From Chthoniobacter flavus (GTDB lineage: Bacteria; Verrucomicrobiota; Verrucomicrobiia; Chthoniobacterales; Terrimicrobiaceae), in contig CAMBAQ010000100.1 of the NCBI GenBank assembly GCA_945863785.1, positions 1 through 6,954 on the forward strand: a stretch of 6,954 bases of DNA. The letters are read 5' to 3'. The number at the start of each line of letters is the position of its first letter. Within the stretch, counting starts at the first letter, position 1. Both the position numbers and the translations under genes were made by a program. Positions 1 to 5,651 of this stretch are shown piece by piece. The notes beneath the pieces are model-generated. The model saw nothing but the letters and a program-made list of their open reading frames with translations. It made no database searches and was not told the DNA's origin.

Positions 1-1289
1 GCCGGTTTGAGCATTCCTTCATGAATCTTTTGAAAATCAAGGCTCTTAAATTCCTCCCATTCCGTTAAAACAGCTGCGCCGTGCGCTCCTCGACACGCTT
101 CAATGGGATCTCCTACTACGATAAGATTCGGATTTTTACCCCCCTCCCCAAGCACATCATTTCGTATTTGTTCTTCAGTCACTTGAGGATCGTAAACATA
201 AACATTGGCCCCTTCCGCAAGCAGATCGCGGCAGATGGAAATGGCCGCCGTTTCCCTAGTGTCATTCGTATCTTTTTTAAATGCGAACCCGAGTATGGCA
301 ATGCGCTTTCCAGTTACCGTATTAAATAAATCACGCACAATCCGCCCCGCGAATCGAGATTTCTGCCAATCATTCATTTTTACGACACTTTCCCAGTAAG
401 CAGCCACTTCCGGTAGACCATAGTGTTCACAGAGATAAGTGAGATTTAGGATGTCTTTTTGGAAGCAGGATCCGCCAAAACCTACGGAGGCTTTCAAAAA
501 CTTAGGACCGATACGAGAGTCTTGACCGACGGCACGCGCTACCTCGTCCACATCGGCGCCGGTTGCTTCACACAAAGCGGATATGGAATTGATTGATGAA
601 ATGCGCTGCGCCAAAAAAGCATTGGCCACCAATTTAGATAACTCCGATGACCAGAGATTTGTTGTGAGAATCTTTTCGCGTGGAACCCACCGCGCATAAA
701 TGGAAACCAACGTCTCGACGGCTTTGAGACCTTCGGGCGTTTGCTCCCCGCCAATCAGCACTCGATCTGGATTTAAAAGATCTGCCACAGCTGTGCCTTC
801 CGCTAAGAATTCGGGGTTTGAAAGCACTTGAAATGAACCCTTTTTCGAATTCGAGCGAAGAATCGTGAGCATCGCCTCGGCCGTTTTGACAGGAATGGTG
901 CTTTTCTCGACTATGATTTTCGGTCCATCTGCTTCTTCTGCAATCATTCGCGCGGCAGATTCGATGTATTTTAGATCGGCGGCGCGCCCAGCACCAATGC
1001 CACATTTCTTTGTTGGCGTTCCAACACTTACAAAGATAATGTCAGCTTTCCGAATAGCTTCTTTCACATTTGTCGAAAAGAAGAGGTTGCGACCGCGCGC
1101 TGAGGCAACGAGTTCATTCAAGCCAGGCTCGTAAACGGGTAGTGTATCAGAATTCCATGCAGCAATTCTGCTTTCATTGGGATCACATACCGTCACTTGA
1201 ATATCGGGACATTTAGCGGCGATCATCGCCATGGTTGGACCGCCGACATAGCCGGCACCAAGGCAACAAATAGAAAGAGATGGTGACAT
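1..1289 (-). CDS. ugd: UDP-glucose 6-dehydrogenase, animal-like type (C-terminus cut by window edge)
   Basis: Cytosolic enzyme that oxidises UDP-glucose twice with NAD+ to UDP-glucuronate. Reading from the ATG at 1289 gives 429 residues, open to the left edge. Visible motifs are the N-terminal Rossmann loop GAGYVGG (11-17), NPEFLAEGTA in the middle, catalytic-region Lys219 in ELSKLVANAFLAQR, the run RISSINSISALCEATGADV, catalytic Cys275 in GFGGSCFQKD, and the C-terminal UDP-binding-domain segment GFAFKKDTNDTRETAA. The central block follows vertebrate UGDH almost residue for residue, with Lys and Cys one position off human K220 and C276. The last residues seen (HEGMLKP) imply that only some 25-35 residues are missing. 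No Shine-Dalgarno precedes the ATG; the start is chosen because the Rossmann strand follows at once. It begins 11 bases after the stop of the UDP-glucuronate decarboxylase gene, so the two are probably one operon and use consecutive substrates. Family assignment is very secure. Confidence 0.96.
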   Translation of the reverse strand, partial: MSPSLSICCLGAGYVGGPTMAMIAAKCPDIQVTVCDPNESRIAAWNSDTLPVYEPGLNELVASARGRNLFFSTNVKEAIRKADIIFVSVGTPTKKCGIGAGRAADLKYIESAARMIAEEADGPKIIVEKSTIPVKTAEAMLTILRSNSKKGSFQVLSNPEFLAEGTAVADLLNPDRVLIGGEQTPEGLKAVETLVSIYARWVPREKILTTNLWSSELSKLVANAFLAQRISSINSISALCEATGADVDEVARAVGQDSRIGPKFLKASVGFGGSCFQKDILNLTYLCEHYGLPEVAAYWESVVKMNDWQKSRFAGRIVRDLFNTVTGKRIAILGFAFKKDTNDTRETAAISICRDLLAEGANVYVYDPQVTEEQIRNDVLGEGGKNPNLIVVGDPIEACRGAHGAAVLTEWEEFKSLDFQKIHEGMLKP

Positions 1290-1300
1290 AATAATGGGGG

Positions 1301-2233
1301 CTAAATGGAGAGAGCCTTACGGAAATAAGCGATGGTTTTATCTATTCCTTCTTCAAGAGGGACTTTTGGCTCCCATCCTAAGGTCTCCTTGGCTAGTGAA
1401 ATATCTGGGCGACGCTGCTTGGGATCGTCCGTTGGTAAGGCCTGAAAGCTTAGCTTGGATGATCCTCCAATTTTGCGCAAAACTAACTCGGCTAGCTCCA
1501 GCATAGTAAATTCACCAGGGTTTCCTATATTCACTGGCCCGACAGTTTTATCTTGGTTCATTAAGCGAACAAATCCCTCGATGAGATCGTCCACATAACA
1601 AAAGGACCTTGTCTGAGAACCATCCCCATAAATGGTCAGATCATCCCCGCGAAGAGCCTGGACGATGAAGTTCGAAACCACCCGACCATCGTTGGGGTGC
1701 ATCCTTGGCCCATAGGTGTTGAAAATCCGGACGATCCGAATTTCTACGCCATTTTCGCGATGGTAATCGAAGAAGAGCGTTTCAGCCACGCGCTTGCCTT
1801 CATCGTAGCATGATCTTTTTCCAATGGGATTGACATTTCCCCAATAGCTCTCTGTTTGCGGGTGAATCGCAGGATCCCCGTACACCTCGCTTGTGCTAGC
1901 TTGAAATACCCTTGCCTTCACACGTTTCGCAAGCCCAAGGCAATTAATGGCTCCCATCACGGAAGTTTTCGTCGTCTTGATAGGGTTATGCTGGTAGTGC
2001 GGAGGGGACGCTGGGCATGCCAAATTATAAATCTGATCCACTTCAAATTTAAACGGATCGATCACGTCATGCCGCACCAGTTCAAAGTTGGGATTTGTCA
2101 ACAAATGTTGAATATTTGACTTCCGACCGGTGAAGAAGTTATCAAGACAAATAATCTCATGTCCTTGCTCAAGGAGCCTGTCGGAGAGATGGGAACCAAG
2201 GAAGCCGGCGCCACCGGTAATAAGGATACGCAT
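1301..2233 (-). CDS. uxs: UDP-glucuronate decarboxylase (UDP-xylose synthase), SDR family
   Basis: Cytosolic NAD-dependent extended short-chain dehydrogenase that oxidises C4 of UDP-glucuronate, loses CO2 and reduces the product to UDP-xylose. The 310-residue protein begins MRILITGGAGFLGSHL, with GxxGxxG at 7-13 and the ribose-binding Asp31 in CLDNFFTG. TSEVYGDP (114-121) supplies the catalytic Thr/Ser-Glu, and Tyr143-xxx-Lys147 lies in SCYDEGKR. The family signatures FNTYGPRMHPNDGRVVSNF (171-189) and IYGDGSQTRSFCYVDDL (201-217) separate UXS from generic epimerases. Length matches bacterial UXS (about 310-320). An in-frame extension to 2380 is rejected because the Rossmann strand would then start about 50 residues in. 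Upstream of 2233 is A-rich with no Shine-Dalgarno. The next gene, UDP-glucose dehydrogenase, makes its substrate and starts 11 bases downstream, which strongly supports UDP-xylose production. Confidence 0.95.
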   Translation of the reverse strand: MRILITGGAGFLGSHLSDRLLEQGHEIICLDNFFTGRKSNIQHLLTNPNFELVRHDVIDPFKFEVDQIYNLACPASPPHYQHNPIKTTKTSVMGAINCLGLAKRVKARVFQASTSEVYGDPAIHPQTESYWGNVNPIGKRSCYDEGKRVAETLFFDYHRENGVEIRIVRIFNTYGPRMHPNDGRVVSNFIVQALRGDDLTIYGDGSQTRSFCYVDDLIEGFVRLMNQDKTVGPVNIGNPGEFTMLELAELVLRKIGGSSKLSFQALPTDDPKQRRPDISLAKETLGWEPKVPLEEGIDKTIAYFRKALSI

Positions 2234-2398
2234 AGTTTTTTTAAGATGCTGTTTTAATGATTGTTTCTCAATTGGACAGAAATAAGTGTGAGAAGAACAA
2301 ATCCATTCTTTCACCAATAAGATGATGAGAATCCTTTTTTCAGCATCAAAAACCCTAATCCATAGGCGGTTGCAGACCACAGCAATAGCATGATTTAA

Positions 2399-2427
2399 AA
2401 TGTATTCACTCTTTGATATGAGCGCAA
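2399..2427 (-). promoter_or_regulatory. Possible sigma70-type promoter for the UDP-xylose operon
   Basis: On the minus strand TTGCGC (2427 to 2422) and TACATT (2404 to 2399) are separated by 17 bases, matching the -35 and -10 consensus at 3 of 6 and 4 of 6 positions. Transcription would begin near 2392 and give a leader of about 160 bases. A perfect TATAAT at 2526 to 2521 on the same strand is an alternative but lacks a matching -35. Pattern evidence only. Confidence 0.22.
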
Positions 2428-2451
2428 CTTTCCCCCACTGACGACCTCCGG

Positions 2452-2517
2452 TCAGGCTTCGCTTACAAAACTAAGCCAAGCCCGCATCCCTCGCAAAAAC
2501 ACTTGCACCACCTCGCT
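2452..2517 (-). repeat. Coding-like relic or dispersed intergenic repeat candidate
   Basis: On the minus strand this stretch reads as a clean peptide tail, SEVVQVFLRG followed by MRAWLSFVSEA and a TGA stop, with no plausible start or ribosome binding site upstream. It is followed at once by a small inverted repeat (CTGAC 2438-2442 with GTCAG 2451-2455). The composition looks protein-like rather than random, but it is too short to be a gene of its own. It may be a decayed gene end or a copy of a dispersed intergenic element. Not verifiable from one copy. Confidence 0.3.
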
Positions 2518-2546
2518 ACGATTATAAGCAACGCTGATGCCCGGCG

Positions 2547-3614
2547 TTATTTCAACTCCTGAGGGAGATGAGGCTGGAGCGCCTTGACCTCCTGGACGCT
2601 GCTCTTTGCGCAAACAAGAATGGCATCCGCGGTTTCCACCACGACGAGATCACTCACCCCGCAAAGAGCGATGAGTCGTCCATTGGAGATGGCAATATTT
2701 TGATGAGCATCATGGCCAACGACGGATCCTCGGATACAATTTCCATCAGCGTCAGGCACGATATGCGCTGGCAACGCCGTCCAAGCTCCAACATCGTCCC
2801 AATCGAATTCGGCGAGCACGGTCAAGACCTCCTGGGCATTTTCCATGATGGCGTAATCCACCGAAATCTTCGGCAATGATGCAAATTTTTGAGCCAACAA
2901 GGCTGGAAGATCGCTTGGAGAATTCAGACTCTCAACAAAGTCCGCGAGCGCGGGCAATTGACGACGGGCTTCCTCGACAAAGGTGGAGACGCGCCAAACA
3001 AAGATGCCCGAATTCCAAAAAAAGTTCCCCTTCTCCAAATAAGCAGTGGCTTTTTCGAGGTCGGGTTTTTCGACAAACCGAGCTAGGCTGCGAACGGTAC
3101 TGCCATTCTTTCCCCTCGGACGCTCGTTCAATGTCTCGAGGTATCCATACCCCGTGGCTGGGAACAATGGCGGAATTCCTAGCGTGACAATGGCGCCGGA
3201 TTCATTCGCCGCATTAACAGCGTCACTGAGCTGGGCACAGAATTTTTCCGCATCATGAATCATGGCATCCGCAGGAAGAACAAGGCAGGTCGCCTCAGGA
3301 TCGTTTGCACGAGCGATAGCCGTAGCTAGAGCACAGGCCGGAGCCGTGTCGCGCTTGAGAGGTTCGGCAATGATGTTTTCCCTTGGCAAAAAGGGCACCG
3401 CAGCCCATGTGGCCTCAAGTTGGGCGGCATTCGTAAGAACAAAGGTGTTTTGAAGCGGAATAAGACCATGCAAACGCCGAATCGTCGCTTCGAGCAGAGT
3501 CTGATCATCGAGGAGGCGCAAAAGGTGCTTGGGCGTACTTTGACGACTCATTGGCCAGAAACGCTCCCCACTTCCACCAGCCATCACAAACGCAAATGTC
3601 TTCTCACGAATCAT
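2547..3614 (-). CDS. manC: Mannose-1-phosphate guanylyltransferase
   Basis: Cytosolic nucleotidyltransferase that makes GDP-mannose from mannose 1-phosphate and GTP, feeding glycan synthesis. The 355-residue protein has the pyrophosphorylase signature GGSGERFWPMSR at 13-24 followed by TPKHLL, then EPLKRDTAPA (84-93), the metal/nucleotide segment LPADAMI (113-119), FVEKP (180-184), NSGIFVW (201-207), SVDYAIME (251-258) and DWDDVGAW (271-278). It ends with VVVETADAILVCAKSS, the usual short tail, so there is no fused phosphomannose isomerase domain as in long enterobacterial-type ManC/AlgA. ATG 3614 is preferred over an in-frame upstream ATG at 3704 because the family starts about ten residues before the GGxGxRxWP motif. 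A promoter-like pair places the transcript start at or very near this ATG, and GGAG lies only two bases before it, too close for normal use. It is divergent from the polyamine-type transporter operon and 313 bases upstream of the UDP-xylose genes. Confidence 0.94.
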   Translation of the reverse strand: MIREKTFAFVMAGGSGERFWPMSRQSTPKHLLRLLDDQTLLEATIRRLHGLIPLQNTFVLTNAAQLEATWAAVPFLPRENIIAEPLKRDTAPACALATAIARANDPEATCLVLPADAMIHDAEKFCAQLSDAVNAANESGAIVTLGIPPLFPATGYGYLETLNERPRGKNGSTVRSLARFVEKPDLEKATAYLEKGNFFWNSGIFVWRVSTFVEEARRQLPALADFVESLNSPSDLPALLAQKFASLPKISVDYAIMENAQEVLTVLAEFDWDDVGAWTALPAHIVPDADGNCIRGSVVGHDAHQNIAISNGRLIALCGVSDLVVVETADAILVCAKSSVQEVKALQPHLPQELK

Positions 3615-3620
3615 GACTCC

Positions 3621-3649
3621 ATCATGGGCGCATCGCGCAAGAAGGTCAA
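3621..3649 (-). promoter_or_regulatory. Candidate promoter for manC, predicting a leaderless transcript
   Basis: On the minus strand TTGACC (3649 to 3644, 5 of 6 to consensus) is followed after exactly 17 bases by CATGAT (3626 to 3621, 4 of 6). A start about seven bases past the -10 falls on or next to the A of the manC ATG at 3614, so the message would have essentially no leader. This is the best promoter-like pair seen in the window, but it is judged by eye only. Confidence 0.4.
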
Positions 3650-3665
3650 ACGGGGAAGGCTGGAC

Positions 3666-3694
3666 TTGGCTAAGGATTTTCGGCAGATTGCAAT
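3666..3694 (+). promoter_or_regulatory. Candidate promoter for the polyamine-type transporter operon
   Basis: TTGGCT (3666-3671) and TGCAAT (3689-3694) are spaced by 17 bases, each 4 of 6 to sigma70 consensus. The predicted transcript start near 3701 lies just past the ATG at 3697, so if this promoter is real the permease must start further on, for example at GTG 3754. It lies back to back with the manC promoter candidate, with 16 bases between the two -35 elements. Confidence 0.25.
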
Positions 3695-3696
3695 TC

Positions 3697-4542
3697 ATGA
3701 CCATTGATGGTGTTTCCCACGGTGCGTCGATCTACCCCCGCCTTGGCAGGCGGGTGACCGCTGCACGTTTGCAGGCGGGCCTCTTTGGCTTTTGGACAGC
3801 TCTGGTTTTCGCTTTCCTCTACATCCCGATCATCCTGCTGGTGGTATTTTCCTTCAACTCCTCCCGATTGAATATTCGCTGGGAAGGATTCTCCACCCGC
3901 TGGTATGGCGAGCTTTTCGGCAACAAAGTCCTCATCGACGCATTCCAAAACAGCCTCTCTGTCGCTATCGCCACCACGATCCTTGCGACGCTACTCGGAA
4001 CTGTCGGTGCCTGGATGCTCTACCGCTACAAGTTCCCCTATCAGCGAGCGCTGGGTCTTTTGATCTTCATTCCGATGGTGATGCCCGAAGTCCTGATGGG
4101 CGTAAGCCTGCTGGTGCTTTTCGTTCAATTTCTGCATTTGCCGCTGGGCTTCCTCACTCTCACCATCGCGCACACGACATTCTGTTTTCCCTTTGTGCTG
4201 GTGGGTGTTCAAGCGCGCTTGCAAGGTCTCGATCCATTTCTTGAAGAGGCCGCCATGGACCTCGGCGCCACGCCGTTGCAGGCTTTCTGGAAAGTGATCG
4301 TCCCCTACCTCATGCCCGCGATCGTTTCCGGTGCCCTAATGTCTTTCACGCTCTCGCTGGACGAATACATCGTGAGTGTCTTCACCACGGGTGCGCATTC
4401 TCAGACATTGCCGCTGAAAGTTTATGGCATGGCCAAAGTAGGCCTGAATCCCCAACTCAATGCACTCAGTTCCATTTTCATTCTTGTGACTTTCATATTC
4501 GCCTTGGGGAGCTACTTTTTTAGCAGAAACAAAAAACCATGA
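3697..4542 (+). CDS. potC: Spermidine/putrescine-type ABC transporter permease, PotC-like
   Basis: Inner-membrane subunit of a polyamine-family ABC importer. With the ATG at 3697 it has 281 residues and about six hydrophobic segments: roughly 29-52 (containing FLYIPIILLVVFSFN, the PotC-type first helix), 85-106, 118-144, 148-171, 205-223 and 258-275. The cytoplasmic EAA loop that docks the ATPase is clear: EAAMDLGATPLQAFWKVIVP (184-203). SLDEYIVSVFTTG and the LPLKVYGMAKVG region are also typical of PotC. The start is uncertain: an in-frame GTG at 3754 would give 262 residues, closer to the family norm (E. coli PotC is 264), and would remove a 19-residue extension encoded partly by a GC-rich hairpin. 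Neither start has a clear Shine-Dalgarno. The stop overlaps the binding-protein start by 4 bases (ATGA), indicating translational coupling. Substrate within the polyamine/opine group is inferred, not proven. Confidence 0.93.
   Translation: MTIDGVSHGASIYPRLGRRVTAARLQAGLFGFWTALVFAFLYIPIILLVVFSFNSSRLNIRWEGFSTRWYGELFGNKVLIDAFQNSLSVAIATTILATLLGTVGAWMLYRYKFPYQRALGLLIFIPMVMPEVLMGVSLLVLFVQFLHLPLGFLTLTIAHTTFCFPFVLVGVQARLQGLDPFLEEAAMDLGATPLQAFWKVIVPYLMPAIVSGALMSFTLSLDEYIVSVFTTGAHSQTLPLKVYGMAKVGLNPQLNALSSIFILVTFIFALGSYFFSRNKKP
3737..3754. repeat. GC-rich inverted repeat at the start region of potC
   Basis: CCCGCCT (3737-3743) and AGGCGGG (3748-3754) form a perfect 7-base stem with a TGGC loop. The right arm, GCAGGCGGG, recurs at 3771-3779. 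The arm ends on the first base of the alternative GTG start at 3754, so the structure would either lie in the 5' leader or be read as YPRLGRR, depending on which start is used. It could be an RNA hairpin, an operator or an inserted repeat; I cannot tell which. Confidence 0.5.
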
Positions 4543-5573
4543 AAAAAACCACAACACTCGTCCTGTCCGCATTGGCCGCTATTTTGGTCGGTTGCGGAAA
4601 AGCCCCGGAAGCAAAAAAACTCAGCGTTTTCTGCTGGTCGGAATACATCCCTCAATCCGTCATCGAGCAATTCACCAAGGAGACAGGTATCCAGGTCTCG
4701 GTGGAAAACTATGCCTCGAATGAAGAGATGCTCGCGAAGCTCACCGCCGGCGGCGGGGAGTACGATATTATTCAACCGAGCGAATACGTCGTCGAAGCTC
4801 TCATCGCTCAGAAGCTACTTCACCCGATCGACAAGACGAAAATCCCGAACCTCTCGAATATCGCGCCGCAGTTCCTCAAGATGAGTTTCGATCCGGATAA
4901 TAGCTTCAGCGTCCCCTTCATGGCCGGAACGGTCGGCATCGTGGTCAATACCGACTTAATCAAAGACGACATCAAAAGTTTTGCGGATGTTTTTAAACCC
5001 GACAATAAAGGAAAGATCGTTGTCCTCGACGACGCCCGCGAGATCACCGCTTGGGCCCTCCTTTCGCAAGAACTTCCGATCAACGACATAAGCGATGCGA
5101 ATCTGGATAAAGTGAAGCCCGTCCTCGCAAATTGGATCCCACTCGTGAAGGTCTTTGATTCCGATAGTCCCAAAACAGCGCTTCTCAATGGCGATGTCGC
5201 GATGGGTGTGGTTTGGGGCGGGGAAGGTGCCATTCTCCTCCAAAGCAACCCGAAGTTCCGCTGGATCATTCCCGCTGAAGGCACACACCTCTTCATCGAC
5301 AGTCTGGCCATGCCCAAAACCGCCAAAAATGTTGAAAATGCCGAGGCCTTCATGAACTTCATCCTTCGCCCAGATGTCAGCAAGAAGATCTCGGATGCCT
5401 TCCCCTACACCAACCCGAACCTCGCCGCACGCAAACTCCTCTCCGAGGAACAACTCAATAATAAGGCCAGCTTCCCAAGCGATGCGGATATCGCGAAAAT
5501 GCAGGTCTTCCGCGACATCGGCACCCAAGGCTCCAAGATTGACGAAATCGTCACCTCACTCAAAGCCCAGTAG
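4539..5573 (+). CDS. potD: Spermidine/putrescine-type substrate-binding lipoprotein, PotD-like
   Basis: Extracytoplasmic binding subunit of the importer, 344 residues. The N-terminus (MKKTT, hydrophobic stretch, then LVGC with the lipidated Cys at 19) is a type II lipoprotein signal, so the protein is membrane-anchored, unlike soluble periplasmic E. coli PotD. Residues that line the polyamine pocket in E. coli PotD are mostly present: Trp33 and Tyr36 in CWSEYIP, Ser81 and Tyr83 in PSEY, Asp165 and Glu168 in DDARE, Trp226 in VVWGGEG, Asp254 in FIDSLAMPK, and Tyr290 before NPNLAARKLL. The aromatic corresponding to E. coli Trp255 is Phe252, and the C-terminal Trp-Gln pair is replaced by a MQVFRDIG segment. 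The conserved acidic pair supports a cationic polyamine ligand, but the exact substrate (putrescine, spermidine or another) is open. It overlaps the upstream permease by 4 bases and is followed by a large stem-loop. No Shine-Dalgarno; translation is probably coupled. Confidence 0.94.
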   Translation: MKKTTTLVLSALAAILVGCGKAPEAKKLSVFCWSEYIPQSVIEQFTKETGIQVSVENYASNEEMLAKLTAGGGEYDIIQPSEYVVEALIAQKLLHPIDKTKIPNLSNIAPQFLKMSFDPDNSFSVPFMAGTVGIVVNTDLIKDDIKSFADVFKPDNKGKIVVLDDAREITAWALLSQELPINDISDANLDKVKPVLANWIPLVKVFDSDSPKTALLNGDVAMGVVWGGEGAILLQSNPKFRWIIPAEGTHLFIDSLAMPKTAKNVENAEAFMNFILRPDVSKKISDAFPYTNPNLAARKLLSEEQLNNKASFPSDADIAKMQVFRDIGTQGSKIDEIVTSLKAQ

Positions 5574-5582
5574 TCCTTCCAT

Positions 5583-5631
5583 GGAGCACAGAGGCGCGGG
5601 GAGCAATCGTTCCCCTCGCCTCATGTGCTCC
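5583..5631 (+). promoter_or_regulatory. Large intercistronic stem-loop between potD and potB
   Basis: GGAGCACA (5583-5590) pairs with TGTGCTCC (5624-5631), GA (5591-5592) with TC (5621-5622), and GGCG-C-GGGGA (5593-5602) with TCCCC-T-CGCC (5611-5620). The result is about 19 base pairs with one mismatch and one bulged A (5623) around an eight-base loop. No T-run follows, so it is unlikely to be a simple intrinsic terminator. Position after the binding-protein gene suggests a 3'-end-stabilising or partial-attenuation element that sets more PotD than permease. The pairing is directly visible; the role is inferred. Confidence 0.7.
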
Positions 5632-5651
5632 TCCGCTGGCAAACTCAAATC

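Larger units (their letters stand above)
2234..2546. other. Intergenic region between guanylyltransferase and UDP-xylose synthase genes
   Basis: This 313-base gap holds no full gene. It must contain the leader, and probably the promoter, of the UDP-xylose synthase operon on the minus strand, because the gap is too long for simple coupling to the upstream gene. Next to the guanylyltransferase stop lies a short inverted repeat (2530-2534 with 2544-2548) without a T-run, so no convincing terminator is seen. A coding-like relic lies at 2452-2517. The part nearest the synthase start (2234-2350) is A/T-rich and has no obvious ribosome binding site. Confidence 0.6.

Noticed and set aside
634..1005. 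123-residue minus-strand open frame inside the UDP-glucose dehydrogenase gene
   Set aside because: Out of frame with the strongly conserved dehydrogenase on the same strand; its protein is Arg/Ser/Cys-rich without any motif.
2234..2380. 49-residue N-terminal extension of the UDP-xylose synthase
   Set aside because: The Rossmann strand and glycine loop begin at the ATG at 2233, as usual for the family; the extension is not domain-like and crosses A/T-rich leader sequence.
2521..2526. Perfect TATAAT on the minus strand just after the manC stop
   Set aside because: No -35 element at 16-18 bases; the nearest TTGAAA is about 23 bases away, so it is only mentioned as an alternative promoter.
3615..3704. 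30-residue N-terminal extension of the guanylyltransferase
   Set aside because: It would run through the best promoter-like site and place the GGxGxRxWP motif far too deep for this family.
3792..4244. 150-residue plus-strand open frame inside the PotC-type gene
   Set aside because: Different frame of a clear permease gene; Pro/His/Arg-rich composition is typical of a frame-shifted GC-rich membrane gene.
4820..5383. 187-residue minus-strand open frame opposite the binding-protein gene
   Set aside because: Antisense shadow, rich in Ser, Arg and Leu, overlapping another shadow; no motif or start signal.
4956..5528. 190-residue open frame on the minus strand opposite the binding-protein gene
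   Set aside because: It lies wholly antisense to a well-supported PotD gene, has no recognisable domain and follows from the codon bias of the real gene.
5583..5631. Reading the intercistronic stem-loop as an intrinsic terminator
   Set aside because: No T-run follows the stem and a co-directional gene of the same transporter starts 21 bases later.
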